DNA from: Pampus argenteus
Taxonomy: Eukaryota > Chordata > Actinopteri > Scombriformes > Stromateidae
DNA: 64,000 nt
Reading direction: 5' to 3'
Assembly: GCA_036937835.1 (NCBI GenBank)
Contig: CM072874.1
Coordinates: forward strand, 13,902,001 to 13,966,000
This document shows positions 12,831 through 23,981 of the stretch, piece after piece. How positions within the stretch are numbered: position 1 is the first letter of the stretch; each line of letters starts with the position of its first letter. Position numbers and translations under genes: made by a program. The notes beneath the pieces are model-generated. The model was not told where the DNA came from, made no database searches, and saw only the letters and a program-made list of their open reading frames with translations.

Positions 12831-13000
12831 TAGGGCTGCAATTTATGATTATTTTCATCATTGTTTAATCTGCAGATTATTGTCTCCATTAATCAAGTAA
12901 GTGATTGATCTGTAAAGTGTCAGAAATAACTGAAACTGTCAAAGGTTGTGTCTTCAAATACATTATTTTGTCTGACCAACTGTTTATCCTTAAAATTAAT
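12831..13000 (+). mobile_element. MITE-like DNA-transposon remnant
   Basis: Starts TAGGGCTGCAATTTATGATT, a form of the terminal sequence that opens a very common non-autonomous repeat of percomorph fishes. It continues with the usual TTAATCTGCAGATTATTGTC. The 3' end is not recognisable, so the right boundary is approximate and the copy is probably truncated. A fuller relative lies at 50815-51111. Confidence 0.5.
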
Positions 13001-14099
13001 TCACAAAAAATTGCAACTCTGGTCTCTAATAATTTACCAAAGATTTGTTTATGTGACATCTTTCCCTGTTCAAACTCACCCCAGGTTTGCTGCACTCTGC
13101 TGACACTCCTATCGTTATGCTCAGAAATGTGGTATACAGTCCTCAAATGGATTTGTGAGTCGAATCAGATTTTAAACACAAAAAGAATGATTCAGATATT
13201 TTGAAGTGACACAATAACGTGCAAACTCTGCCTTAAAAATCTAAAGTCTATTTTAATATTTCCGTAAACTGTTCAGATTTTCTTTTATTATTTTTCAAGA
13301 TGACTCCTTTTATTAATATCATAGTTTTGCACTTTTGGTCCCATCACTGGTTTTTCCAGGCTTTTGATGCAGCTCAGTGTTCGTGTGTATGTGTGTGTAC
13401 GCGTTCGTGTGTGGCATTAGTTTCTCTGCCGGCTGTCATGGTTTATTGCCCAGGGCGTTGCAGCTGTCATTGGACCAGGGCTGAACCTGTTTCCCCCCCT
13501 CTGCCAACGACATGTTTCTCCAAGAAAAGAAGGGAGAGAAATCATCACCTGCTGAAATTCAGCACAGGCACATCTTAAATGGTGTGGGAAGATCACTGAA
13601 AGACTGAATGACTTATCTGAAAATAAAATTTGAGTAAAATGATAGCAGGAGGATCATAGACATGATTGTTTCAATAATTTCAAATGATCTTTTTAGATAA
13701 ATCTCTTTACGTAATGATGGTCTTAAATCTTGAATTAGTTTCTATCATAACAATGTTTGGTTGTTTGGCCGATAAGGCAAACTAAGAGATGTTTTAAATT
13801 GTCTGATGTTGGTAATTTGGTGTATTTTGGTCCGATTATTTCTAGCACAAGTTATTTGATTGTCATCATCGGCCATATTCTAAGGATCTGAACATACTGT
13901 TGCTATGTTAAAATTCAAACTCAGGGCAGAGATGAACTGCATGAGAAAGCATTTTGTTTGACACATTCATGTAATCGTACTTCTGTTGCGTCAGAATGAA
14001 GATGTGACCATCGTGTGGTTTAGATTGTTGTCTTCTGTTACACAAACTGATCAGATCTGCAGTTCATTCAAGGTAGCATCACCATTTGGCGAGTGTGTG

Positions 14100-14119
14100 C
14101 ACACACACACACACACACA
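14100..14119. repeat. (CA)n microsatellite
   Basis: About ten CA units; a second short CA array lies near 14397-14416. Confidence 0.9.
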
Positions 14120-15479
14120 AACTCAATTACTTACTTAAGGTTGACTCGGCTCTAGTTTGTTGATTCTTTTACTTTTGCAGGGAATGCAGTATGTCAGAGA
14201 AAGAGGAAGAAATATGAAGGAGTGAACATAGGAAGCTGCACTGAGTTCAGTTTTTTGTCTACTAGCAACCACAGTCACACACACACACATACAAAGTGCA
14301 AAGTGTAGCTCTCCCCCTAGTTATTTATATTTATAACTGTATAAACTGTATTTCTGCTTTTTTTTGTCTCACACAACCTGTCTCACCATCCTAGACACAA
14401 ACACACACACACACACTCGCACAACAGTGAGGACAGGCTTGGCAGGCTTTGTGCGGCGCTGACAGGGCCCATGCGTCTCGCCTCAGTGGAGTGTGGAGAG
14501 ATCTGTCAAGCGTCGGGCTGACCTCCAGGCTAAGGGCTTTGTGAGAACTCTGAGCCCAACAGACTGCATTCCTCCCTGGGAACTCTTAAAACCATGCCTG
14601 GGTGTTCATGTTCTGATGGGAGCTGTTGCATCGATAGTATATGAATTTTGTTGCATTTATTTATTCACTCACTAGGTTTTGGATGGCTGCTCTGTGCACT
14701 TTTTTATAAATAGTTTTCCTAATTAAAACCATTCAGGATATTTCAAGAAACATATTCTGCAAGTAACTAACCCGTGGAGCTGGTATTCTGGCCCATGTGT
14801 TTGCAAGCATCTTCTTCACTGAAGTGTCATTGACAGATGACAGAAAACCCCTCACTGCTCTAGGAATGTTTTCTGCAGCTGACACCGACCTCTGACCTCA
14901 AAGTATGGAAGTAAGCAAAAGAAGAATTTTCCCGAGAGGGGCTCAATAAAGTAGCAAGGGGCTAATTGATGCAGATATTTTTTATAAATACATACATATA
15001 TGCGTAATATCTTCTGCATATAATAAATGATTTAATTTCTTGTAGAAAATTTAACATAATCTCTTAAGTCTTAACTGTGTTTCTAAACAGCAGTAGGTCC
15101 GTGTCAGTAGGATAGATGCTCTAAGGTGAACCTCTGGACATGTGGATACACATACGTGTGCCGGGAAAGTGTCCAATAAATCCACCCTAGTTCATCTACA
15201 ATGAGATATGGCCGTAGTTGTTTCCAGCGGCTCCCTTAGAAGAAATCAGTGTGACGCACCAAAGCTTTGATTTCACGACTATACCATTTCTTAGAAAAGC
15301 TGTCTGTTATACGAAAAAACAACTGCTCATCCAAAAAAAAAAAAAAAAATCATCAGAACACATTATGAAGATTGACTTTTATCTGAGCTCTAAATCAAGA
15401 GGCTGACTTCATAAGAGTAACGTCTGTGCCAGTGTGAAACTGATACTGATTAAGGTTGTGATGTGATGAAAGTTTGCCA

Positions 15480-15830
15480 GCAGTAAGAAGAGAGAAGGGA
15501 TTGATGAAAGGGAATGCAGAATGAGATGCAGGAAGAGAGGAAGAAAACAGCAAAGCAGAAATGAAAAATGCGAAAAGGGAGAGAAGTAAAGTGGACAGGA
15601 CATGGAAACGGAAGCAAAAGAGCAGAATAAAAAAGATGAATAGGTGAGTGGGAGAGACTAAAGTAGAAAGGCTACAAACAGAAAAGAATGTGAAGGAGCA
15701 GAGGAGCAACAAAAATAGCTTAATGAGAACGAAAAAAAAAAAAAGAAACCAGAGGGAATGAGGGACATACTGTGTGAGAGACGGTGTGAGAACGTAATCA
15801 GAAAGGGGGTGTGAGAGTGAAAGCTGGCTC
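15480..15830 (+). repeat. Purine-rich low-complexity tract
   Basis: A/G-dominated plus strand with GAAAG, GAGAGG and an A-run near 15731. Reverse-strand open frames here are Ser/Phe/Leu-rich artefacts. Confidence 0.7.
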
Positions 15831-17219
15831 TCTCCCAGCTCAGCACGCTTCCATAATTAAAACCAGCCGATTCCCCAAGTCCTTAAACAGCGCTGAGTCG
15901 CCACTTTGGCATGCCAAAGGGAGCGAGGCATGTTGAACGGACCGGTCTGTTCTCAGGGAATCCTGCACACAGTGATTGAACTGCTCAGACGGGGTATCTC
16001 TTACCCTCTTACACACTTGAACAGTACATGGGAAGCATGCTGAATTAGCGTATGCATAAACACAGACGCAGACAATGTGGGAGGGAAATTTCACATACAT
16101 AGATTTGCAGAGGCACATGCCGAGACTGTGACGGCATTAAATCCACAAGTCTGAAAATGAAGCTTTGAGTGATCAAAAAGGGGAAAAAATATGAAATAAC
16201 CAAAACTGTTCTATCTTTGGTGACTCCTAGTGAGAAGATGGTTGAGAGAACTTTATTTCAGAGCTTTTAAACTCAAACACTTTTTGTGTTTCTTTTTTTT
16301 TTTTGTGGTAGAATAGTTATCAAAATGCATTTCTACAAATCTATTTAAAAATTCTGCCCAAAATATTTTGTTTCTATATGCTATTAACTAGGGCTGTAAT
16401 GAAAAAGGCATACAGAGTTAAGGGTTTTTACCATCATGTTACGTAACACGTTCCCAAAGTGAACTACGATGTCATGCATAATTTCCATGTGATGACAAAA
16501 GAGCAGACTGACCCACATGGTCTCACCACAGCATCAGCTGCTCTCCTTACGTTTGTCAGATGCCACATCAGCCAGCAGCCCGGCAGACTGGGGCTGGACC
16601 TGCGAAGCCGACAAACAAAGACTCACATTGTGCAAAAACATCGTGTTTACTGGTAACACGGTTTGATCCTGATCTTGGCCAGTCCAAAATGTTCCTCGTG
16701 AATGAGGTAGCTTGGTATTTAGAAGGCCAGTGTGCTAATTACACTAAGCACTAACAGATGGTACGTATGGAACAAAAGTCCATCACATCTGGTGAAAGTT
16801 TCATCGTTTGCCATTTTCATTTGTGGCGCTACATCAACAAACCATCTCTATTATGTGATCATATGTTACAGCAGCATATTGTAGCAAAGATTTTTCTTCA
16901 AAAAATACACGTAAAGCTGGAATTATGGTTCTTCAGGTTGTGTCTGTCTCTTTAATATGTCATTTGTCCAGTAATTATTATAGGATTTATTCCTGTTTAT
17001 TGACAGGTAAACAGATACTAGCATTCGGTACACCAAACAGATGTTGGTATCATTTTACATTTAATCCCAGTTCCTGTCTTTGATTTAAGAAAGTTTGCAT
17101 GTGGGTGGGGGAATGTGTCGCCACCGTCACTGTGTGAGAATTGTCTTTTCTTTGTCTTGGGTTTATTTTTGTTTTAGCACCTAATTTTTTTTTTTTGTGT
17201 ATGTCTGCTCTCTCTGCAG

Positions 17220-17289
17220 TTTTGGCAAGCAGCTGGGGGGCAGGAGAGGCTGTGAATGCATCACTTTGGAGCCGTCAGAAATGATTGTG
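17220..17289 (+). CDS. rapgef6: RAPGEF6-type exon: end of first cNMP-binding-like domain
   Basis: This 70 nt exon follows a strong acceptor (a run of T then CTCTCTGCAG) and ends ATTGTG|GTGAGT in phase 0. It finishes a Cys codon and encodes FGKQLGGRRGCECITLEPS then EMIV. From family knowledge, FGKQxGGKRGC without an extra insertion is the RAPGEF6 form; RAPGEF2 carries a few additional residues (Ser-Ala-Gly-Ser-Phe) between Lys-Arg and Arg-Arg-Gly-Cys. This is one of the clearest reasons to favour RAPGEF6. EPSEMIVV is shared by both paralogues; the final Val comes from the next exon. Confidence 0.9.
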
Positions 17290-17299
17290 GTGAGTAGAG

Positions 17300-17540
17300 T
17301 CTCTCTATCTGTCTCTCTTTTCACCACCCTCTCTCTGTCTTTCTCTCTCCCAAGCACCTCCCTTTTTATCCTCCCACCTCTCCCATCTTTGCCCTTTGAT
17401 TTTATTCCTTTTTTTCCATCTTTATTTGATCTCTGTTTTCCTTTTCACCTGTACTCTTCTCTTGTTCATCTCTTTTCTTTCATCTCTTTCTCTCCCTTTC
17501 CCTGTGTGTCTCTGCCATATCTGTTCCTCCCCTTTGTGCC
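17300..17540 (+). repeat. Pyrimidine-rich tract
   Basis: C/T-dominated plus strand just downstream of a splice donor. It creates a Ser/Leu/Phe/Pro-rich open frame with no protein similarity that I recognise. Confidence 0.7.
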
Positions 17541-19894
17541 CTAGGTATGTAATGTATTTCTGTCCTCAATTCAAGTAATCATCATTAGCAGGGTGTGAAT
17601 TTGTTGGCAAAGCATTTGCCATAAAAAAAAGAAAAAAACACCTACTGTAGCAATATTCAAGTCCATAAACATTTTTGAGGAATAGAAAATTGTATATTTA
17701 AACGATCAGATGGAAACTCCCCAGGTTTCCTGTCTATTGCTACGCTGTCACGTATCACATGCAAAAATGCCCGCAAAAATATATTAAAAACATGGTTCAT
17801 AGTTGTCTTTTCGAGTTAGTCAGTCCATAAATTGTTTAGGAAGTCCTGTATAACCTGCCAGAGTTTCTGACGGCTTGTGTAACAAGATCTTCTGTCACAG
17901 AGGAAATAACATACTGACGAGTTAAAAAGAGTTGAACGTGGCTCCCATTGTCTTTTTATTGCATCTATCAAACCTGTTAAAGAAAATCACAATGACAGTC
18001 TGATCAATATTATATAATATATATATATATTAATATAACAGCCGGATAAAATCGTTCTGACCACTCTTAAGGGCGAGTATGTGACAAGCTATACAAATGA
18101 TTTTCATTATACTTTAATGGAAGTATTTCATGTCTCTTTAATGAGAGAAAATGCATGAAGGGTGACGTCAAAACGTCTTTTTTCCTAAACAGCTGTTGGA
18201 AAACGGGTAGGAGTATTATATATTATATAAGATATCGAAGAATTAATTCAGCTTAAGCTTATCACGTCTTCGATTTTTCATATAAGTGTGTTTCTGTCTG
18301 CCATCCACAAGGTCGCAGTGATTACAAAGTCTCTTTGTCTCTGTCTCTTTTTCCCCGCAAATGTGCGTCCCGCTCTTCCATCTTCCGTTTCCCCTCTTGT
18401 GTTTGAGGGACTAGAGGGATCAGATGGGATGAGACGGGAAAAGCAGTACAATTTCACACCAGAAGCAGCAGGTAGCACCAGTTTCACAGATGCTAATGAA
18501 TAGGGAATCAGATCAGGTTTGACCTTGTGGTGTTTTGACTGTGAACAGTGAGTTATACAGAATTTTGTAAGTAATATCTCATCTTGGATACTGTAGCCTG
18601 GGGAACAATGATGAAACCTTATCACCCTTAGGCAGACTGTCACACGGTTTACTTATAGTGCACGGATTAAGAGTAAAACTGAGGAAATAACGGGCAAGAT
18701 TTTCATGTAAATGAAAGTCAGTTTTACTTCTCTTTATTGCTGATTGTTGTACCGCAATAATGTTTTATCCAATTTCACTCTGAAAGTTTTACATTTAGTG
18801 CTTCAGGCAGTTCTTTTATGAGGAAAATCCCCTGGTGTGCAGGAAGTCATGTTTCCTCTACAGCTGAAGAGAACAAAAATAGTATCATTTACAGAATATT
18901 GAAACCAGTGGAAGTGCGCTGCTTTAAGTTAATTCATAGTTTGTGTGTGTGGTGTTTGTTTGGATTGTTGATAATAAAGAGAGAAAGAAGTAATGAAAAA
19001 CAGAAACAGAGGGAGGGTCTGAATGAATTGGCAGTAATGGGTCTCAAGTAAACTACAGGTACACGATGGAGTCTTTGGAACTACTGATTTGTAAAAGGGG
19101 AAAGTAAATGGAAAAACATTCTCCCCTTGTCAACTGATTTTCCTTTGCTATCACATAATAGTCTTAGGAAAGAAGGCGTCGCAACAACTAAACTAAGGAA
19201 TTAAAAGTCCCGTTTGCACATTGCATAACTACCACAACCATACAGAGTTTGATAAATTAGATTGATATCAGAACAGTGACAAATGCAACAACTGTGATTC
19301 AGAGAAATCATGTTGTTTTTTTGTAATTTACTGTTGCGTGACTGTGACGTCTGAATACTGTAGATCTGGGAAGGTAGATGTATAAATATATCTCTCTATA
19401 TGTCCTCTGAATAGAAGAGTTGGTATGTCTACTACATATCTTGGCTGAAACATTACAAGAAAATCCAGTTCTTGCTTGCTTGTGTGAATGAATGCCATAC
19501 CTACATTGTAGAAGCCTTGAGGCATGCCGGTCAGTGGCGTTCAGAGCCACAACAGTCCCAACAGTTCCAGGGACATCAAAGCATAATTTTCCTATAAATG
19601 TTCCTGCGGTGAAGAAGAGCTTTTATAGTGAGATGCCATTTAAGCAAGGCGCTTAATCCTAAACTACCCCTGTGGGTCTATTCAGAGGCTATTGCTACAA
19701 TAAAGGGGGAGTGGTGCCGCAGATGATCTTCCGGGTATGATTGTGTGATGTATGAATCTGGAGTTGGCAGAAAAAGACCCTGCATGCTCAGTTGACTCAG
19801 TTACCTGGGGAACAAAGGATAAAATCAAATTTATCTTTTGTGTCCGATGGAATGAAATTGGTTTGAATTAAGTTTACCTGAGTTTGTATTAAAC

Positions 19895-19932
19895 CATCTA
19901 CTGTATCATCTAGCAGGATGATACAGTAGATG
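19895..19932. repeat. Perfect 16 bp hairpin, 6-nt loop
   Basis: CATCTACTGTATCATC, loop TAGCAG, then the exact reverse complement. The flanks do not pair. Confidence 0.9.
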
Positions 19933-20665
19933 ACAGAGAGAGAGAGAGTTGTTGGTGTGGAGAGGGAAGAAGTAGAGGAATGTCCATCAGAGCCTGAGGG
20001 AGAACATGTCTTTTTCTGTGACTACACATATGTACATGTCTGTTTTTATGTCTAAACAGTTGCATTTTTGTCTGAGAACTAGGAAATGAGATTGTGTCGA
20101 GGCTATTGTTAATATCCAAGCATATCCTCATCTTGTAATGCTTCTACCAGCCGTGGCACAGCAGAACAGGGTGTGGCGTTGGATCTAAAATATCACATTC
20201 ATAGGAGGTAAACAACAAAGTACAATACACTAAAGCAATGGCTGTTACATTATAAAGCCAAAGGTCCTTCTCCACTGCCAGGCGTTAAACAACTACAGCT
20301 CCCATGAGGCTTTGACAGTGCTTCTGTGTCTAAGACTAATGGGAGATTTCTCTAATTGAACCTATACCTAGTGAATGTAAACTTTTACATTTGTTGTCAG
20401 CTGAGTCTTTCCTGGGAAAATTCTTCCGGTGCAGAGTAATTAATGCATGCTGTGTTTCAGGCTGCAGCAGCAACTTGTTTGGTATAGATGGGAGAAAATT
20501 GCTTGAATAGCTGAACAGACAAAAAAGAATGTGGCATGTGTTCCCCCAAATCCTAGAAAAATGACACCAGCACTGGCCATCGTGGTTGACTTAAATGATT
20601 TCTGCACCGCCACTTGAGCGCTTATCATCAATGATACCTTAAAAACATGAAAAAGGAGAATTTTT

Positions 20666-20684
20666 GGGTTAGGGTTAGGGTTAG
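20666..20684 (+). repeat. Short telomere-like (TTAGGG) run
   Basis: GGGTTAGGGTTAGGGTTAG: about three hexamer units, too short to be more than a minor interstitial array. Confidence 0.8.
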
Positions 20685-21691
20685 TAACACCACTGCTGTA
20701 ACACCAAGGACTGAAAATGTCAAGAAAAACTGTCAGGAACACAAATACACACACATATAAATGCATAAACACACATGAGCAGAGGGACTGTGGTCGAGTC
20801 ACACTGCATTGCAGCCAATCAGCTAATTAGGTCCATGGGAATAGTAGGGTAGTGTAATCTGTGGCTGTCGTCATGACTCTGGTCACAGGAGTGACATTCA
20901 CGGACTGACAGGGCGGGGTTGTTTTAGAGTGTGTGTTTCTGTTTGTGTGGTGGGAATGAAAAGAAGTAAGTAAGCAGTTGGAAAATGGGAGTAAGGAAGG
21001 AATGAAACTAGAATAGAGCAAAAAAAGAAAAAAAAAACTACCAAAAGGAGGAGATGCATGCTGGCAGACATGCCATCAGATAGATCAAGAGGAATGTAAA
21101 CTGACAGATGAGTACGTGAGAAGTTAGTCACACACGCACACATATTTAAATGGCCAGAGGAAACAGGAAATATGGTCACATTATGGCCATGACCGTCAGT
21201 CAGAGAAAAAAAAAAAAAAAGAAAGGCAAGAGCTGACAATACTGGTGGTCACAGGATAGATTGGGGCACAGTGAGACCGTTTATGTAGTCACAGGATAGA
21301 CATGAAAGTACGGTACATTTCTATCCTTCCCCTCCCTGAATTTCCTCTATATTATCTCCAGGCTGTTTGTCTCGTGAGGCTCATTAAAACAACACAAGAT
21401 GACATTTTTTGCTTTGAGAATGGACATGTCAATACTAATCCTGGCACCCTTTTTACAGCTGTTATTTGATATTTTACAACTGAACTATTCCTCATGCAGT
21501 TGTTTCAGAGTCCATTACAGTTCAACTGCCAACTCCAAGTAGTTATTTTGTATTAGAGCAAAACTGCTTCACACAAGGTTGTTCCTCTGTCTATTTCAAC
21601 CCCTATTGAGTCCTGTTTCAGCTGTGACAGAAAATCTTTGAGTCCATCTTCTCTGTGACGGATTATTTTAAAGCTGTTTTCTGATCAACTT

Positions 21692-21720
21692 GCAAACATT
21701 ACAGTTCTTGTAATGTTTGC
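21692..21720. repeat. Perfect 12 bp hairpin, 5-nt loop
   Basis: GCAAACATTACA, loop GTTCT, then the exact reverse complement. Confidence 0.9.
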
Positions 21721-22476
21721 CTTTGATAATTATAATCCATGGGTTTTATTATAACCATTCATTTTAACCATATTCTAATCATTTTAATAAAAAGTCTAAT
21801 AAAAATATAAAGTGAAATAGTAACAAATTAGTAAAAAGTTATTTTAAATGATCACAACAATATAAAATAATAATACTTTTTCTTTTTTTTTTTTTTTAAC
21901 TATACTGGCGTACCCTATACAAGGCTGTTGACTTACTTAATATTATGCAACGGAGAAAGAAAACAAAATTCCTTCTTCAACAACAGCTACAAAGAATGAA
22001 TTGTATGTCCGGAATCTGTGTGCTGTGCTCTTCTGGCTATTACTCGCTTCCTGGAGGAAGCTGTGGGCTCACTATATGCTCTGTGCACATGTACACAAGT
22101 AAGTCAGAGACGACAAGCATGTGACACAGTGACAATTCATCGTGTAGAGCCGCTGAACTCTTTCCTGAACTCCCTCGAAGAAGACAACTTCCCCGCTCTT
22201 GCCAAATCTGAGACGAGAAGAGAGGCAAACCTTGTTTTTTCTGTCCTCACTGGCGATGTTTGTTTGTTTGTTGTTGATTTGGTTCTTTTTACTTTCTTTT
22301 GTTCTGGATGCTTGCCCCAAAGGATGTAAATGTCGCAGGATCCCCCAGTATTTGAAGCCTTTTTTTCTTTTAAAAATGTGGACGCAACACTATTCATCTT
22401 TTGTATAGAAGTGTTTCCCTGCTGTTAATTTCTTCTCCGCTCTCGGGGTATTTCCTGCTTTTGTGGTCCTCGCGTC

Positions 22477-22890
22477 ATGATGAGTATGCGCCACTTTCAC
22501 CGGCTCTCTATGCTCTGGAAGAACTGGATCTTCAACCAGGAACCGGCAGAAGAGCAGGGCCAGATCTCAGAATCTCCAACGCATGAAGAGGAGCCATGGA
22601 AAAAAGAAGAAAACACATTTAAGGATCACCCCGCCGACTGTCAGAACTCAACAGAACTTAAGAGCCAAAACTCGGATTACAAGAACCAGAAATCGGAAAT
22701 TAAGACACAGAACTTGGAGCTTACAAACTGCAGATCTGTTCCTAAGTCTGAGTTACTAAAATGTACCGGCTCTGAGCCATGCTCCAAGGCCTCCAACAGT
22801 GAGGTTCAGCCTCACAGCGCACCTGAAGGTTGCAGGTGTGAATCCCGTAGAAGCTACTATTCTGAGGACAGTGTTGACTGTGTATTGCAG
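22477..22890 (+). CDS. rapgef6: Candidate alternative first exon 1b (138-codon N-terminus)
   Basis: An ATG (G at -3, a second ATG directly after) opens a 138-codon frame with no stop. It runs in phase across the acceptor TATTGCAG into the exon at 22891. The product starts MMSMRHFHRLSMLWKNWIFN, a basic, Trp- and Phe-containing amphipathic-looking segment. It continues as a hydrophilic, probably disordered stretch rich in Glu, Lys, Asn, Gln and Ser with repeated KSQNSDYKNQKSE-like units. It ends in a Cys/Arg/Tyr patch (CRCESRRSYYSED). I do not recognise the peptide. An open frame this long is unlikely by chance and the composition is protein-like, so an internal promoter making an isoform without the first cNMP-like domain is the best explanation. 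Splicing from 17289 to 22891 would skip it. The short pyrimidine tract before 22891 is weak, consistent with competition between the two modes. Confidence 0.65.
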
Positions 22891-23019
22891 GTGGATAACG
22901 GCAGTGAGGGGGACGACGGCTTCCTGCAGAGAGAGGGATCCCAACGGAGGTCCAGACGGCGCTTCAGGAGGGTTAACCCCAGGGGAGAGCGTGAACTCAT
23001 CACAGACGGCCAAGAAGAG
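22891..23019 (+). CDS. rapgef6: RAPGEF6-type exon: basic linker after first cNMP-like domain
   Basis: This 129 nt exon (43 codons, phase 0 at both ends) follows TATTGCAG and ends at a donor GAG|GTATTG that is weaker than consensus. It encodes VDNGSEGDDGFLQREGSQRR, a run SRRRFRR, then VNPRGERELITDGQEE. The pattern of an acidic start, QRE, QSRRRFRK and GERQTI is conserved in both PDZ-GEF paralogues. LQRE is the RAPGEF6 form. The mammalian proteins have several extra residues before the next LPAD segment that are absent here. A further micro-exon in the 30 kb intron or genuine shortening could explain this. Because both ends are in phase 0, skipping would keep the frame. Confidence 0.88.
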
Positions 23020-23981
23020 GTATTGTTGTTTGCATGTCTACTCTTATACTGATATAGCACAGTAAGCTTTTTACATTATGCTCCTTAACATTTGATTTCC
23101 TTTACTGAACATGCATAGATGGTTAGATTCTGATAATGCTTTTTGTTCAGAGTGCTCACTCTGAGCTTTTTAAGTGTGGCTGTAGGTTTCCTGAGCTGCC
23201 TCAAGTCAAGTGTTGAAAGTTGTGTGTGTGTGTGTGTGTGTCTGTGTGTGTACTTTTGAACAAGGTTGAGTTTCCCTCCCTTTGATAGGATCAGTAGCAA
23301 TGTGTCAGTTACAGTTGCACTACTAATCACCAGTTGCCACACACAGTCACAAACGAGTGCACACACACACACACACACACACATTGTCACAGCCTTTAGC
23401 TCACACAGCGCACACACATTTTCCCTCATCATTCAAACTCCCTGGGAAGTTACGAAGGGACAGAGTGTCCTCTGCTGACCCTACCTGACTCATTATTCTC
23501 TTGGTGATTATTCCACCTTTTTTTAAATTACATTTCTAGCCTTCAGCATCACCACATTCCCACCACATTCTTAAAGGTAAAGGCTAACCACTCGGATGTG
23601 CTAGCACAGCCCTACTATCAGGACAAAACAAGTGGAACAGTACGAATGACCTCGAAATACAGAGGTTTACATTAGGCTTGAGTTGTACATGAAGATTGGG
23701 GGGCGGCAAGAAAACATCAGTGACATGAGATTATACATGTATTGTATGTATGTATATTGTAATGTACTTGGCATACTCATATTTATTTTATTAAATGAGA
23801 ATATAAATCTTGGGAATATGACATATCAATCTCACCACACACAGACACAAAGAGTTTGCATACTGTCCTATTATGGCTTATTATTTTCTTTCTCTTCCAT
23901 TTTCATGTTTCTGCTGATGTCTTCAGGATTATGTCAACAACCAGGTAGGAGGAACATGAAAAATGAAATGTTTCCTACATT
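23020..23981 (+). other. rapgef6: Start of 30 kb intron
   Basis: Intron sequence with TG (23220-23250) and CA (23360-23383) arrays facing each other, then AT-rich sequence up to the Tc1 relic. Confidence 0.75.
23220..23383. repeat. Opposed TG and CA arrays
   Basis: A TG array and, about 110 bp later, a CA array. Being complementary, they could pair as an imperfect foldback in the transcript. Confidence 0.85.

Larger units (their letters stand above)
8982..17219 (+). other. rapgef6: Intron, 8.2 kb
   Basis: Begins GTATGT and ends with a long T-rich tract and CTCTCTGCAG. It holds a perfect 15 bp hairpin (9086-9123), TG arrays near 10835 and 12437, a MITE-like remnant from 12831, CA arrays near 14100 and 14400, and a purine-rich tract around 15480-15830. 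A 22-codon ATG frame at 11380 lies in sequence resembling a 5' leader but does not splice in frame to any exon found. No further gene was seen. Confidence 0.7.
17290..22476 (+). other. rapgef6: Intron, with candidate promoter for exon 1b at its 3' end
   Basis: Starts GTGAGT and is followed by a pyrimidine-rich tract (about 17300-17540). It contains two perfect hairpins (19895-19932, 21692-21720), a short run of telomere-like TTAGGG units near 20666, A-runs near 21005 and 21205, and AT-rich sequence. The last 500-600 bases before 22477 would be promoter and leader if the alternative first exon is real. No TATA box is evident there. Confidence 0.65.

Noticed and set aside
20666..20684. Interstitial telomere marking a chromosome fusion
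   Set aside because: Only about three hexamers; too short to support a fusion point.
22018..22329. Plus-strand open frame just upstream of exon 1b (starting MCCALLAITRFL)
   Set aside because: It has no family similarity and is not connected in frame to exon 1b. More likely leader or promoter sequence.
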